A DNA stretch of 64,000 nucleotides from Shinella sp. CPCC 101442 (GTDB taxonomy: Bacteria; Pseudomonadota; Alphaproteobacteria; Rhizobiales; Rhizobiaceae). A program made the translations under genes and the position numbers. The notes under the pieces are model-generated. The model worked only from the letters and a program-made list of their open reading frames with translations. It did no database searches and was not told where the DNA came from. Position 1 is the stretch's first letter. Each line of letters opens with the position of its first letter. The DNA is taken from contig NZ_JALIQS010000001.1 in the NCBI RefSeq assembly GCF_024704725.1, positions 248,001 to 312,000 of the forward strand, written 5' to 3'. Positions 25,875 through 36,235 of this stretch are shown piece by piece.

Positions 25875-27611
25875 TCAGAACAGCGCATCGTCAAAGAGAT
25901 CTTCGTCACTCATGGCAACGGTTTGCGCGGCCTGCGCATCGATCATCCCGCCGAACACGCGCATATGGATCTCGCGCTCGGAGGCCATGGTGTAGACACG
26001 CGCAATACGGCTGCCGAGATCGGCCATCGCGTCTTCGAGGCCGGCAGTGTCGGGCATGTCGCGATCGATCAGGGTTCCCGCGCTTGCCGCGCAGTCGGCG
26101 AGCACGTCGCCGAGTTCGGCGTTGAAGTCGAGGCCTGCAATGGTCCGGCTGGCCTTGGCCGAAATGTCCGCGCCGCAATCGCGCAGCGCTGCCATATCCT
26201 CTTCCATGCGGTCACCCGCACGGCGGATATGCTCGAGCACTTCTTCGAGATGGGCGTCGAGCGAGCCGCCCGCCGCATTGCCGGCTTCGCCAAGCTTGAC
26301 GGCATCGCCTTCCAGCGACTGCAGCTCCGTGAGAATGCGTTCGGCCGTCTCGTCGAGCTGCGCGGAAAAGCTGCGCAGTTCCGCGGTTACCACATTGATC
26401 GCCCGCCCCTCTTCACCGAGCTTGCTGCAGCGCAGGTTTGTGTTGAGCGCCATATAGTGGATGTCGGTGCGAACCAGCTGGATCGTCTTCACGCCCTTCA
26501 AAAGCTCCTGCACCGTCTCGACCGTGCTGGTACCCAGCGCATTCGCCTTGCCGGCAGCCTGCTCGATGTCGCGCACGACGGTGCGGGCCGCATCGATATC
26601 GGCCTCCAGCGTGCGCATCGCCCGGTCGGCCGAGTGGCCGTCGGTCGCATCCATATCGCCGTAAAGCGCCATCAGCCTGTCGATATCAGCGCCGAAACTG
26701 CGGATCGTACCGACGACGGTCTTGCATTCGCGCCCGAAGTCGCTGGTGATTTCGACAAGCTGGTCGTGCACGAGATGGCGCACGAGGACGGTGAGGCGTC
26801 CAGCGGCCTCGCCATCGAGTGTGGCAGCCGCAAGATACTCTTCCAGGAATGCAAAGGCCGACTGGCAATGTTCGATGCGCTGGCGCGTGATGTCGCCAAT
26901 CTGCATGGAGGAGAGCGTGGTCGCAACCTTTGTCTGCACGAGGCGCGCAGAGCTGCCGACCTTGCCGGCGAGCTGCGAAAGGTGCTTGCGTTGAGAAGTG
27001 AGTTCCGCCGCATTGCGCGAGAGATTGCCGGCAATATCCGGCACGCTGCGGCGAAAGCGCTCCAACGCTTCACCGCCGCCGGCCGAAGCCGCGTCGATCA
27101 CGCTGCCGAGCGTGTCGATCTTGGCGCCGAGCGCATTGACCTCGCGCGTGCCGAACTGGATGCGTTCGAGGATCTCTTCCGCGAAGCCGGAAAAATCCGG
27201 AATGGCGGCACCCGTGATTTTGGCCGTCGTCGCGAAGGTGCGCAGATATCGCAGCGTCTCCTGCATATCCGCGATATAGGTGCAGAGCGACTTCTTCGTC
27301 ACCGCCACGCCGGCGAGACGCTGCTGGCGCGTATCCTCGATGGCAGGCAGAGCCGTAAGATGATCGACCGTCGCGACCAGCCGGCCGATCGTCGCCTCGG
27401 CTGTCTCGTCATCGAGAGACCGTGACAGATTCTCCAGCGATGCAACCAGACGGTTCAGGACGTCGAGTACGGCGAGCAGCACGACACCGCCGTCGAGGAA
27501 GCGCTGTTCGATGCGGGAACGGGCCCCTTCGAGACGGGAAACGAGTTCCGTCTCGGTCGTCTGCCGCTCTACGCGGACTGCGCTCGCTGTTCTTGACACG
27601 CCATACCCCAC
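25875..27611 (-). CDS. Soluble chemoreceptor-like coiled-coil protein of the che cluster
   Basis: The roughly 578-residue protein has no membrane segment or signal peptide. It is almost wholly alpha-helical with long heptad-like stretches and a segment resembling an MCP signalling region (QLVRTDIHYMALNTNLRCSK, then LGEEGRAINVVTAELRSFSA), equivalent to the [13 protein letters not shown] hairpin but diverged. It probably acts as a cytoplasmic receptor or scaffold for CheA/CheW; that is inference. GTG 27611 has AGGTCAGGG upstream; TTG 27647 is another candidate. It is divergent from the STAS-cheY-cheA operon. Confidence 0.7.
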   Translation of the reverse strand: MGYGVSRTASAVRVERQTTETELVSRLEGARSRIEQRFLDGGVVLLAVLDVLNRLVASLENLSRSLDDETAEATIGRLVATVDHLTALPAIEDTRQQRLAGVAVTKKSLCTYIADMQETLRYLRTFATTAKITGAAIPDFSGFAEEILERIQFGTREVNALGAKIDTLGSVIDAASAGGGEALERFRRSVPDIAGNLSRNAAELTSQRKHLSQLAGKVGSSARLVQTKVATTLSSMQIGDITRQRIEHCQSAFAFLEEYLAAATLDGEAAGRLTVLVRHLVHDQLVEITSDFGRECKTVVGTIRSFGADIDRLMALYGDMDATDGHSADRAMRTLEADIDAARTVVRDIEQAAGKANALGTSTVETVQELLKGVKTIQLVRTDIHYMALNTNLRCSKLGEEGRAINVVTAELRSFSAQLDETAERILTELQSLEGDAVKLGEAGNAAGGSLDAHLEEVLEHIRRAGDRMEEDMAALRDCGADISAKASRTIAGLDFNAELGDVLADCAASAGTLIDRDMPDTAGLEDAMADLGSRIARVYTMASEREIHMRVFGGMIDAQAAQTVAMSDEDLFDDALF

Positions 27612-27964
27612 TTTCAAGAAACCCTGACCTGAGCCTAGGGCGAACAATGTAACGCACCGTAAATTCGCATCCCCTCATGTAGTAGAAACAGCCTTCCGGA
27701 AGCCGTTTTGCACAGCCCTACCCGTGGATGTGAGCATCACTAGAATTAGGGATTTATAAATAATATCTCTAATGTAGTCTCCTTTAATTTATATATTTAA
27801 ATCAGTAACTTAATGCAAATTCCTCACTTTACGTGACCTGGTGTATAAGCACTGCAGCAACCACCGAGGGATGAATTTAGCAACCGTACTTTACGATTCA
27901 TTAAGCCTATCGAGGAATTCTGGCGCGGGGAATACTCCCTTGCAAAACGTTTATCGGGGCCAGC
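27612..27964. other. AT-rich intergenic region ahead of the che operon
   Basis: About 350 bases between divergent che genes, with no gene. The stretch around 27740-27840 is far more AT-rich than its surroundings (runs such as TTTAATTTATATATTTAAAT). TATAAG near 27843 could be a -10. AT-rich stretches like this are typical targets of MucR/H-NS-like repressors in this group; that is inference. Confidence 0.55.
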
Positions 27965-28291
27965 ATGTCCTCCACCTTGTCCGGTGACGCGTCATTAACC
28001 TTACCAAATACGCTCACCATCAAGAATATATTAGCCGTTCAAGAGATTATCTTGAACCATTTGGCCGATAATTCAGCAGCGATACTTGATATCGACGCGG
28101 AGGCGCAGGTCGACCTCAGCTTCGTCCAGCTCGTGACGGCAGCGCGCAAGCAGGCTGAGTCGCGCGGGGTCCAGCTTCTACTTTCCCGCCCGGCGGCAGG
28201 AGACCTTTACGACGTGCTGAAGCGTGGCGGCTTTCTCGACGAGATGACGCCGGACGCCGCACATTTCTGGTTGCATCAGGAGAAAAATTGA
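27965..28291 (+). CDS. STAS-domain protein at the head of the che operon
   Basis: The 108-residue single-domain protein has a STAS (anti-sigma antagonist/MlaB-like) fold: LTIKNILAVQEIILNHLADN, then AAILDIDAEAQVDLSFVQLV, where the serine after D-L marks the phospho-site loop, and GGFLDEMTPDAAHFW. Such proteins often precede cheY and cheA in alphaproteobacterial che operons; their role there is not settled. ATG 27965 has only a weak ribosome site. The stop shares one base with the cheY start. Confidence 0.8.
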   Translation: MSSTLSGDASLTLPNTLTIKNILAVQEIILNHLADNSAAILDIDAEAQVDLSFVQLVTAARKQAESRGVQLLLSRPAAGDLYDVLKRGGFLDEMTPDAAHFWLHQEKN

Positions 28292-28659
28292 TGACCGCGA
28301 AAATCTTGACCGTGGACGATTCCGCCAGCATCCGGCTGACGACACGCGTCACCCTGAGCAATGCCGGCTACACCGTGACCGAAGCGGTCGACGGACTTGA
28401 CGGTCTGAGCAAGCTGCAGGCCGGTGAATACGACCTCGTGATCACCGACCTCAACATGCCGAACATGGACGGCCTCACGATGATCCGCGAACTGCGCAAG
28501 TTGCCCGCGCATACCGGCGTGCCGGTCATCTTCCTCACCACGGAATCCGACGGCGAAATCAAGGCGCAGGCCAAGGCCGCCGGCGCCACCGGCTGGCTGA
28601 CCAAGCCGTTCGATCCGGAAAGCCTCGTCAAGATCGCCAGGAAGGTTCTCGGCAAATGA
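28291..28659 (+). CDS. cheY: Chemotaxis response regulator CheY
   Basis: The 122-residue single receiver domain has acidic pocket D9/D10, phospho-acceptor D53 (VITDLNMPNMDG), the switch Thr in FLTTES and the conserved Lys in LTKPFDPES. With no output domain it is CheY-type, controlling the motor or acting as a phosphate sink. It starts at ATG 28291 (TGATG overlap with the STAS gene) and overlaps cheA by four bases. Confidence 0.92.
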   Translation: MTAKILTVDDSASIRLTTRVTLSNAGYTVTEAVDGLDGLSKLQAGEYDLVITDLNMPNMDGLTMIRELRKLPAHTGVPVIFLTTESDGEIKAQAKAAGATGWLTKPFDPESLVKIARKVLGK

Positions 28660-30653
28660 GCAACCCGGACCCGATCTCAGTTTTCCGGACAGAAGCGGCC
28701 GAACTGCTGGAACAGATCGAGTCCGGCCTGCTCGACCTGACGCGCAGCCTCGACGACCGCGACCAGATCGATGCCGTCTTCCGCGGCCTGCACACGCTGA
28801 AGGGCTCCGGCGCGATGTTCGGTTTCGAGGCGCTCGCCGCCTTCACGCACCATTGCGAAACCGCCTTCGACCGTGTGCGCAAAGGCGATGTGCCCGCGAC
28901 GCACGAGCTGGTCTCGGCGGTCCTTTCCGCGCAGGACCATATGCGCGCCCTGCTCGAGACGCCGAACGGCGACCACGACGCGATGAGCGCCAGCCTGCTC
29001 GACAATCTGCACCGCGCCGTCAACGGTGCGGGTTCTCCTACCCCCGCCGTCAGCATTGCCCCAACGGCGGCACCCCGGGCCGAAGCCGCTGGCGGGATGC
29101 GCGAATGGCGCATCCGCTTCAGCCTGCCGGTCAATGCCATGGCGAACGGCACCAACCCGCTTGGCCTGCTCGATGAAATGCGCGACCTCGGCGAATGCCG
29201 GATCGTCGCCGACACGGCAAAGGTTCCCGACCTCGCCACGCTCGAACCGCGCGACATCCATCTTGCCTGGGACGTGACGCTCAAGACCGAAAAGCCCCGC
29301 AGCGACATCGAGGACGTCTTCATCTTCGTCATGGACGACATGGAGCTCGACATCACGCAGATCGCCGCCGAAGGCCCGGCCCCGGCCCCCGTTGCAGCGG
29401 CCATACCGAAGGCCGTGGTGGTCACGGAGCGCGAGGCGCCGGCCATCCAGGCCGCCAATGATTCCAAACAGGCGAAATCCGCGGAAAACGTCCGCGTGCC
29501 AGCCGAACGCCTCGACGAGATGATGGATCGTGTCGGCGAGCTGGTCATCGCCCAGTCCCGCCTCACCCAGCTCGCGGGCAGCGCGGCCGATCTTGGCCTG
29601 CGTTCCGTCTCCGAGGAAATCGAACGTCTTTCCGGCGAGTTGCGCGACACGATGATGGTGCTGCGCATGATGCCGGTCGCCAGCCTCTTCAGCCGCTTCC
29701 GCCGCCTCGTGCACGACCTGTCGCGCGAAACCGGCAAGGAAATCGAGCTTGTCACCGAGGGCGAAAGCACCGAGGTCGACAAGACGGTCATCGACCGCCT
29801 CGCCGATCCCCTCGTCCATCTCGTGCGCAACTCGATCGACCACGGTCTGGAACAACCTGAAGAGCGTATCGCCGCCGGCAAGGACCCGAAGGGCAAGGTC
29901 ATTCTCTCGGCGCACCAGACGGGTGGCGAGGTCATCATCACCATCAAGGACGACGGACGCGGCATCAACCGCGAGCGCGTGCGCGCCAAGGCCGAATCCT
30001 CCGGCCTGATCCAGCCGGGACAGGCGCTTTCCGATCCGGAACTGCTGCAACTCATCTTCCAGCCCGGCTTCTCGACGGCCCAGGCCGTCACCAACCTCTC
30101 CGGCCGCGGCGTCGGCATGGACGTGGTGAAGAAGACGGTGGAAGCGCTGCGCGGGGCCATCGACATCACCAGCAAGCCGGGCGACGGCTCGGAAGTGTCG
30201 CTGCGCATTCCGCTGACGCTCGCCATCATCGAAGGCCTGCTCGTGCGCGTCGGCGGGGGCTGCTACGTCATCCCGCTCTCGGCCGTCGAGGAATGCCTCG
30301 AACTGTCGCTCGAAGACGACCTGCGCTCGCGCGGACGCTCCTTCATTTCGCTGCGCGACAGTCTCGTACCGTTCCTGCGCCTGCGGGAACTCTTCCGTAC
30401 CGGTACCCAGCCCGATCAACACCAGAAGGTCGTCGTCATCTCGACCGGTTCGGAGCGTGTCGGCCTCGTCGTCGACCAGATCATCGGCGACCACCAGACA
30501 GTCATCAAATCCATGTCCAAGCTGCACCATGACGTCGCCACCTTCTCGGGCGCGACCATCCTCGGGGACGGCAGCGTCGCGCTGATCCTTGACGTCACGC
30601 ATCTCGTCGCGGCCGGACAGCACCAGGAGGCGCAAATGCGGGCGGCAGGATGA
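28656..30653 (+). CDS. cheA: Chemotaxis histidine kinase CheA
   Basis: The 665-residue kinase has the P1 HPt domain with His46 (GLHTLKGSGAMFGFEA), a P2-like linker region at about 150-260, the P3 dimerisation helix pair (ERLDEMMDRVGELVIAQS), and the P4 ATPase with N box HLVRNSIDHGLEQPEE, G1 IKDDGRGI and G2 GRGVGMDVVKKTVEAL. It ends in the P5 CheW-like regulatory domain. It phosphorylates CheY and CheB when coupled to receptors through CheW. Overlaps cheY and cheW at ATGA junctions. Confidence 0.96.
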   Translation: MSNPDPISVFRTEAAELLEQIESGLLDLTRSLDDRDQIDAVFRGLHTLKGSGAMFGFEALAAFTHHCETAFDRVRKGDVPATHELVSAVLSAQDHMRALLETPNGDHDAMSASLLDNLHRAVNGAGSPTPAVSIAPTAAPRAEAAGGMREWRIRFSLPVNAMANGTNPLGLLDEMRDLGECRIVADTAKVPDLATLEPRDIHLAWDVTLKTEKPRSDIEDVFIFVMDDMELDITQIAAEGPAPAPVAAAIPKAVVVTEREAPAIQAANDSKQAKSAENVRVPAERLDEMMDRVGELVIAQSRLTQLAGSAADLGLRSVSEEIERLSGELRDTMMVLRMMPVASLFSRFRRLVHDLSRETGKEIELVTEGESTEVDKTVIDRLADPLVHLVRNSIDHGLEQPEERIAAGKDPKGKVILSAHQTGGEVIITIKDDGRGINRERVRAKAESSGLIQPGQALSDPELLQLIFQPGFSTAQAVTNLSGRGVGMDVVKKTVEALRGAIDITSKPGDGSEVSLRIPLTLAIIEGLLVRVGGGCYVIPLSAVEECLELSLEDDLRSRGRSFISLRDSLVPFLRLRELFRTGTQPDQHQKVVVISTGSERVGLVVDQIIGDHQTVIKSMSKLHHDVATFSGATILGDGSVALILDVTHLVAAGQHQEAQMRAAG

Positions 30654-31168
30654 GCGAAGCGGCACGGAAACTCGACTACGGCACGATCTGGGGTAACGAG
30701 GACGACCTTTCCGTCCTCACCTTCAACCTCAACGGCGAGACCTTCGCCATCGAGGCGATCGTCGTGCAGGAAATCCTCGACCTTCTGCCGGAAACCCATG
30801 TTCCCGGCAGCAAGCCCTTCGTTTCGAGCGTCATCAACTTCCGTGGCAAGGTGATCCCGCTTGCGGACATTCGTCTCGCCTTCGGCATGGAGGCGACGGA
30901 AACCACCATCGACAGCCGCATCATCGTCATCGAACTCGACCTCGACGACGAACCCACGCTGGTCGGCATCCGCACCGACAAGGTCAATGAAGTCACGACG
31001 CTGTCGAAGGTCGCAAGCGAGCCGCCGCCGAGCGTGGGCATGCGCTGGCGCGCCGACTACATCAATTGCCTCGTCAAGCGAGGCGGCGAATTCATCATCG
31101 TTCCGAACCTGCACGCGATCTTTTCATCCCGGAAGGATCGAGCCGGCAACGCGCAAGCGCCAAACTAG
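30650..31168 (+). CDS. cheW: Chemotaxis adaptor CheW (first copy)
   Basis: The 172-residue CheW-domain protein includes [40 protein letters not shown] and [11 protein letters not shown], the standard adaptor signature linking MCPs to CheA. It has an unusually long acidic middle and a basic C-terminal tail. It overlaps cheA by four bases and is followed by an MCP gene. A second CheW lies at 34872-35366. Confidence 0.93.
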   Translation: MSEAARKLDYGTIWGNEDDLSVLTFNLNGETFAIEAIVVQEILDLLPETHVPGSKPFVSSVINFRGKVIPLADIRLAFGMEATETTIDSRIIVIELDLDDEPTLVGIRTDKVNEVTTLSKVASEPPPSVGMRWRADYINCLVKRGGEFIIVPNLHAIFSSRKDRAGNAQAPN

Positions 31169-31185
31169 GCGCTCAGGAGAGACCC

Positions 31186-32877
31186 ATGCGCTTTACCATC
31201 AAACTCAAGCTGTTCCTGACTTTCGGCTTCATGATCGCCGTGCTCGTCGGCACCGCGGGCTACGGCATCATGAGCCTCGGTGGCCTCAACACGACGCTTG
31301 GCGACGTGCTGAATGGTCCGGCCGAGCGTCTGAAGCTCGCCCAGTCGCTGAACAACCTGCAACTCCAGCAGATCCGCCAGCAGAAGAACATGCTTCTGTC
31401 CGCAAATGCCACGGAGACGAACCGCTACATCGGCCTCAGCGACGAAGCGCGCAAGGAATTCGATGCGACGATTGAAAAGGTCCTCGCCAAGGCGACGGAA
31501 CAGGGCAAGGTGATGTGGAGCAAGCTCTCCGCCTTCACCACCGATTTCCGCCGCGACGACGACCGCATCCGCACCCTGGCGCTTGCCGGCGACATGGCCG
31601 GTGCGACACGCATCTCGACCACCGATGCGCGCGCCGTGACCAACGAGATCGACACCCTGCTCAGCGAAGTCGTCAAGCTCGAGGAAGGCCGTCTCGAGGA
31701 AGCCGAGGCGAATGCCCAGGCCCAGTATGAAGGCACGCGCACGCTCATGGTCACAGCCGCCGCCATCGCGGTCCTCGTTGCCATCATGGCGGCCGTCTGG
31801 ATCGTGCTGTCGATCAACCGCGGCCTCAATCGCGCTGCAAGCGCCGTACAAGGCGTGGCGGATGGCGACCTCACCCGCTTTGCCGAAATCACCACGAAGG
31901 ACGAGATCGGCGACATGCTCGGCCACGTCAACACGATGATCGAGCGCCTGCGCGGCGTTGTCGCCGATGCGCTCTCGGCCTCCGACAACGTTTCCTCCGG
32001 CAGCCAGGAACTCTCGGCCAGCTCCGAGCAACTCTCGCAGGGCGCGACCGAACAGGCGTCGTCGGCCGAAGAGGCTTCCGCCTCGATGGAAGAAATGGCC
32101 GCCAACATCAAGCAGAACGCCGATAACGCCGCCCAGACCGAAAAGATTGCCCGCCAGTCCGCCAAGGACGCCGAAGCCTCCGGCGAGGCCGTCGGTCGCG
32201 CCGTCGGCGCCATGCGCACCATTGCGGAGAAGATTTCCATCGTCCAGGAGATCGCCCGCCAGACCGACCTGCTCGCCCTGAACGCCGCCGTGGAAGCGGC
32301 CCGTGCCGGCGAGCACGGCAAGGGCTTTGCCGTCGTCGCCTCGGAAGTGCGCAAGCTCGCCGAGCGCAGCCAGGCGGCAGCCGCCGAAATCAGCACGCTG
32401 TCGGGCCAGACGGTCTCCGTCGCCACCGAAGCCGGCGACATGCTGAACCGGCTGGTGCCCGACATCCGCAAGACCGCCGAACTGGTCTCGGAAATCTCGG
32501 CCGCCTGCCGCGAGCAGGATATCGGCGCCTCGCAGATCAACGAGGCCATCCAGCAACTCGACAAGGTGACCCAGCAGAATGCCGGGGCCTCGGAAGAGAT
32601 GTCCGGCACCTCGGAGGAACTCGCCGCACAGGCCGAGGAGTTGCAGGCTTCGATTGCCTTCTTCCGTGTCGACAATGCCGGCCGCAGGGAAGCGAAGCAC
32701 GCCGAAAAGCTGCGCGCGACCGCCGCGAAGATGGCGGCCCCTGCCGCCGTCAAGCGCCCGGCCGTGCACCGCACCGCAACGGCGGCGTCCAAGACGCCGC
32801 GCAGCAACGGCTTTGCCCTCGACATGTCGATGGGTGGCCCGGACTCGGACGACGCGGACTTCCGTGAAAGCGCCTGA
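31186..32877 (+). CDS. Methyl-accepting chemotaxis protein (first of tandem pair)
   Basis: This is a 563-residue receptor. TM1 is at about residues 8-30 ([20 protein letters not shown]), followed by a periplasmic four-helix-type sensor of about 160 residues, TM2 around 190-212 ([20 protein letters not shown]), one HAMP domain, and a cytoplasmic signalling hairpin with [20 protein letters not shown]. The C-terminus ends [10 protein letters not shown]...DFRESA and lacks an NWETF-type CheR tether. ATG 31186 follows GGAGAGACCC. It shares 281 identical bases with the next MCP (32179-32459). The ligand is unknown. Confidence 0.93.
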   Translation: MRFTIKLKLFLTFGFMIAVLVGTAGYGIMSLGGLNTTLGDVLNGPAERLKLAQSLNNLQLQQIRQQKNMLLSANATETNRYIGLSDEARKEFDATIEKVLAKATEQGKVMWSKLSAFTTDFRRDDDRIRTLALAGDMAGATRISTTDARAVTNEIDTLLSEVVKLEEGRLEEAEANAQAQYEGTRTLMVTAAAIAVLVAIMAAVWIVLSINRGLNRAASAVQGVADGDLTRFAEITTKDEIGDMLGHVNTMIERLRGVVADALSASDNVSSGSQELSASSEQLSQGATEQASSAEEASASMEEMAANIKQNADNAAQTEKIARQSAKDAEASGEAVGRAVGAMRTIAEKISIVQEIARQTDLLALNAAVEAARAGEHGKGFAVVASEVRKLAERSQAAAAEISTLSGQTVSVATEAGDMLNRLVPDIRKTAELVSEISAACREQDIGASQINEAIQQLDKVTQQNAGASEEMSGTSEELAAQAEELQASIAFFRVDNAGRREAKHAEKLRATAAKMAAPAAVKRPAVHRTATAASKTPRSNGFALDMSMGGPDSDDADFRESA

Positions 32878-32894
32878 TCGAAATCAATGATGAC

Positions 32895-32918
32895 GGCGCG
32901 CCCTGCGACGGGCGCGCC
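32895..32918 (+). terminator. Stem-loop between the two MCP genes
   Basis: GGCGCGCCC (32895-32903) and GGGCGCGCC (32910-32918) form a 9-bp stem with a 6-base loop, 18 bases after the first MCP stop. There is no T-run, so it may attenuate or stabilise the transcript rather than end it. Confidence 0.5.
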
Positions 32919-33063
32919 GTGCAATCGAACCCGGCGCATGTAGACGCCGGAAAAGGGCTGCATCCGCAGCCCGCGGAAGGGTGAGTGTATCGGTCTTCAC
33001 GCATGGGAGTGTCGCAATCGCGCCACTCCGCCCTAAAGGCATCTGCGACAAGGAGAATCCGGG

Positions 33064-34869
33064 ATGCGTCTTACCATCAAGCTGAAGCTGGGCCTCGCCT
33101 TTGGCTTCCTGATCACCCTACTTTGCATTTCGGCTGGCATCGGCGTTCGCAGCCTCAGCGAAATGAACACGCTGCGCAACGAGCTCATCGAAGGCCCGAT
33201 CCAGCAGGACGACTACGCCAACGATCTCGCCGCCGCCTTCGACGGGCTCGGCCTTGCCGAAGGCGACCTGCTGATGGCCACCACGCCGGAGCGGGCGAAC
33301 AAGGCGAAGGCGACCATCGCGGCGGAACGGGAAACATTCGAAAAGGCGCTCAACGACGGCCAGAACGACGCGACCGGCGAATTCAAGGCGAAGTGGCAGG
33401 AAGTCCGGGATTTCTGGGACGACTACATGGCCATCAACGACAGGATCGTTTCCCTCATCGCCTCCGGCCAGCGCGACCTCGCTCTTGAAGTCAACCAGAC
33501 GGAAGGCGGCGCCGCAGCCGACAAGCTCGACGAAATGACCGCAGGTCTTTCGGCATTGACCGAGGCCGCCATCAAGGATTCCGATACCGTGGCCGACGCG
33601 AGCTACGAGACGGCCTTCTACACGCTCGTTACGCTGACGGTTGCCGCCTTCCTGCTCTCGGTCGGCGCTGCCCTCTGGATTGCACTCGGCATCAACACCG
33701 GCCTGCGCAAGATCAGGGCGGTCGCGGAAGCTGTCGCCATCGGCGACCTTAACCAGAATGTCGAAATCAAGACGAACGACGAGATCAAGGATCTGGTCGA
33801 TACGATCAACGTGATGACCGGCAATCTGCGCAATACGGCAACCATTGCCGACCAGATCGCCAATGGCGACCTGACCGTGACGCCGAAGCCGCTCTCCGAC
33901 AAGGATACGCTCGGCGCTTCCCTGGAAAGCATGGTCGAACGCCTGCGCGGCGTCGTCGGCGATGCCCTTTCGGCCGCCAACAACGTCTCCTCCGGCAGCC
34001 AGGAACTCTCGGCCAGCTCCGAACAGCTTTCGCAGGGCGCGACCGAACAGGCTTCGTCGGCCGAAGAGGCTTCCGCCTCGATGGAGGAAATGGCCGCCAA
34101 CATCAAGCAGAACGCCGACAACGCCGCCCAGACCGAAAAGATCGCCCGCCAGTCCGCCAAGGATGCCGAAGCTTCCGGCGAGGCCGTCGGTCGCGCCGTC
34201 GGCGCCATGCGCACCATTGCGGAGAAGATTTCCATCGTCCAGGAGATCGCCCGCCAGACCGACCTGCTCGCCCTGAACGCCGCCGTGGAAGCGGCCCGTG
34301 CCGGCGAGCACGGCAAGGGCTTTGCCGTCGTCGCCTCGGAAGTGCGCAAGCTCGCCGAGCGCAGCCAGGCGGCAGCCGCCGAAATCAGCACGCTGTCGGG
34401 CCAGACGGTCTCCGTCGCCACCGAAGCCGGCGACATGCTGAACCGGCTGGTGCCTGACATCCGCAAGACCGCCGAGCTGGTCTCGGAAATCTCGGCCGCG
34501 TGCCGCGAGCAGGATATCGGCGCCTCGCAGATCAACGAGGCCATCCAGCAGCTCGACAAGGTGACCCAGCAGAATGCCGGCGCCTCGGAAGAAATGTCCG
34601 GCACCTCGGAAGAACTCGCCGCACAGGCCGAGGAGCTTCAGACGTCCATCGCCTTCTTCCGCGTCGATCGCGCGGCAGGTGCGCCGGCTTCCGCGCAGCG
34701 CCGTCCGGCACCGGTCGCGACCCGTCCGGCGGCAAAACCCGCCGCCGCGCCGTTCCGAAAGGCCGACAACACCGTCAACGCCCAGCAGGCTCGCGCCCGC
34801 GGCTTCGCCCTCGACATGTCGATGGGCGGTCCGGATGCCGACGACGCTGATTTCCGGGAAAGCGCCTGA
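33064..34869 (+). CDS. Methyl-accepting chemotaxis protein (second of tandem pair, double HAMP)
   Basis: This is a 601-residue receptor. TM1 is at about residues 8-28 ([19 protein letters not shown]), then a four-helix-type sensor, then TM2 around 185-205 ([19 protein letters not shown]). Two consecutive HAMP segments follow ([20 protein letters not shown] and then [20 protein letters not shown]), whereas the first MCP has one. The signalling domain is nearly identical to that of the upstream MCP, and the C-terminus again ends DFRESA. The sensor domains differ, so the pair shares output but not input. Confidence 0.93.
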   Translation: MRLTIKLKLGLAFGFLITLLCISAGIGVRSLSEMNTLRNELIEGPIQQDDYANDLAAAFDGLGLAEGDLLMATTPERANKAKATIAAERETFEKALNDGQNDATGEFKAKWQEVRDFWDDYMAINDRIVSLIASGQRDLALEVNQTEGGAAADKLDEMTAGLSALTEAAIKDSDTVADASYETAFYTLVTLTVAAFLLSVGAALWIALGINTGLRKIRAVAEAVAIGDLNQNVEIKTNDEIKDLVDTINVMTGNLRNTATIADQIANGDLTVTPKPLSDKDTLGASLESMVERLRGVVGDALSAANNVSSGSQELSASSEQLSQGATEQASSAEEASASMEEMAANIKQNADNAAQTEKIARQSAKDAEASGEAVGRAVGAMRTIAEKISIVQEIARQTDLLALNAAVEAARAGEHGKGFAVVASEVRKLAERSQAAAAEISTLSGQTVSVATEAGDMLNRLVPDIRKTAELVSEISAACREQDIGASQINEAIQQLDKVTQQNAGASEEMSGTSEELAAQAEELQTSIAFFRVDRAAGAPASAQRRPAPVATRPAAKPAAAPFRKADNTVNAQQARARGFALDMSMGGPDADDADFRESA

Positions 34870-34871
34870 TC

Positions 34872-35366
34872 ATGGCCGGCACGTCCTCCGAATCCCAGTA
34901 TGTCACCTTCTCCCTCGACAACGAGGTTTTCGCGGTCCCCGTTTCGGTGGTCCGGGAAATCCTCGACCATGAGGAGGCCTTCAGGATCCCGAATGGGCCG
35001 GACTATCTGCTCGGTCTCAGGGACGTGCGCGGCCAGGGCGTGCCGGTCATCGATCTGCGTCTTCGTCTCGGCATGACGAAGACGCAGAAAACGCAGCACA
35101 CGCGAGCGCTGGTGCTCGACGTGCCGATCGGCGAGAAGACCCTGACGCTCGGCCTCGTCGCCGATCGCGTCTACGAGGTCATTCCCTTCCGAAACGAGGA
35201 GATCGAGGGCGCGCCGGACATCGGCGTGCGCTGGTCCTCCGACTACATCGCAGGCGTCGTGCGCCGCAACGGCGGCTTCGTCGTCATCGTCGACCTCGCC
35301 CGTCTCTTTTCCGGTGCGGAAGTCGCGATGATGGGCTCGGCAAACCGCATCGCCGCCACGGCATAA
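34872..35366 (+). CDS. cheW: Chemotaxis adaptor CheW (second copy)
   Basis: The 164-residue CheW-domain protein includes [40 protein letters not shown] and [11 protein letters not shown]. It starts two bases after the second MCP stop and is clearly diverged from the first CheW in the cluster. Two adaptors in one operon may serve different receptor sets, for example the membrane MCPs and the soluble receptor-like protein. Confidence 0.92.
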   Translation: MAGTSSESQYVTFSLDNEVFAVPVSVVREILDHEEAFRIPNGPDYLLGLRDVRGQGVPVIDLRLRLGMTKTQKTQHTRALVLDVPIGEKTLTLGLVADRVYEVIPFRNEEIEGAPDIGVRWSSDYIAGVVRRNGGFVVIVDLARLFSGAEVAMMGSANRIAATA

Positions 35367-35383
35367 TTTTCGAGGAGACGGGC

Positions 35384-36235
35384 GTGGGAGCAGCATTGCG
35401 AGCACAGGCGAGCGGAGACGGCTTGAGCAGCCGGAATTTCGAGGCCCTGTCGCGCTACATCTACGATTACAGCGGCATCAAGATGCCGATCACCAAGCTG
35501 ACGATGCTGGAAGGCCGCCTGCGGCGACGCCTCCGGGCCACCGGCATCGCCGACTTCAATGCCTATTGCGACTATCTCTTCAAGCATGGCGGCATCGAGA
35601 AGGAAGCGATCTTCCTGATCGATGCCGTGACGACGAACAAGACGGACTTCTTCCGGGAGCCGAAGCATTTCGAGTTCATGGAACGAACCGGTCTGCCGGA
35701 ACTCGCCGCGGCCGGACACAAGCGACTGCGCCTGTGGAGCGCAGCCTGCTCCGTCGGCGCCGAACCCTATACGATGGCGATGGTGCTGCAGGATTTCGCC
35801 GAGAGCACACCGGGCATCGATTATCGCATCCTGGCGACGGATCTTTCGACGGACGTGCTGCAGGCGGCACGCCGCGGTGTCTATCCGCGCGACATGGTCC
35901 AGCCCGTGCCGACAGACGTACAGCGGCGCTACGTGATGGTCTCGCGCGATGCCTCGCGTGGCGAAGTGCGTATCCATCCCCGGCTGCGCGCAGCCATCGG
36001 CTTTGCGCGCATGAACCTCATGGACAGCGCCTACAAGGTGGGCGAGCCGATGCACATGATCTTCTGCCGCAACGTGCTCATCTATTTCGACAAGCCGACG
36101 CAGGCGAAGGTGCTGTCGCGGTTGTGCGATTGCCTGATACCCGGCGGCTATCTCTATGTGGGCCATTCCGAAACGGTCACCGGCATCTCCCTGCCGGTGC
36201 GCCAGGTCGCCAACACGGTTTTCAAGAAGATCTGA
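35384..36235 (+). CDS. cheR: Chemotaxis protein methyltransferase CheR
   Basis: The 283-residue SAM-dependent methyltransferase modifies glutamates on MCPs. It has an N-terminal helical domain ([17 protein letters not shown]), [15 protein letters not shown], the SAM motif [37 protein letters not shown] and [19 protein letters not shown]. The GTG start at 35384 is preceded by CGAGGAGACGG. The stop shares one base with cheB, forming the normal adaptation pair. Confidence 0.95.
   Translation: MGAALRAQASGDGLSSRNFEALSRYIYDYSGIKMPITKLTMLEGRLRRRLRATGIADFNAYCDYLFKHGGIEKEAIFLIDAVTTNKTDFFREPKHFEFMERTGLPELAAAGHKRLRLWSAACSVGAEPYTMAMVLQDFAESTPGIDYRILATDLSTDVLQAARRGVYPRDMVQPVPTDVQRRYVMVSRDASRGEVRIHPRLRAAIGFARMNLMDSAYKVGEPMHMIFCRNVLIYFDKPTQAKVLSRLCDCLIPGGYLYVGHSETVTGISLPVRQVANTVFKKI

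Noticed and set aside
28628-30665. Two minus-strand frames over 500 codons opposite cheA
   Set aside because: Both are shadows of cheA; they overlap each other and lack ribosome sites and domains.
35566-36234. An N-terminal extension of CheB inside cheR
   Set aside because: It is cheR read in another phase; CheB begins with a normal receiver domain at 36235.
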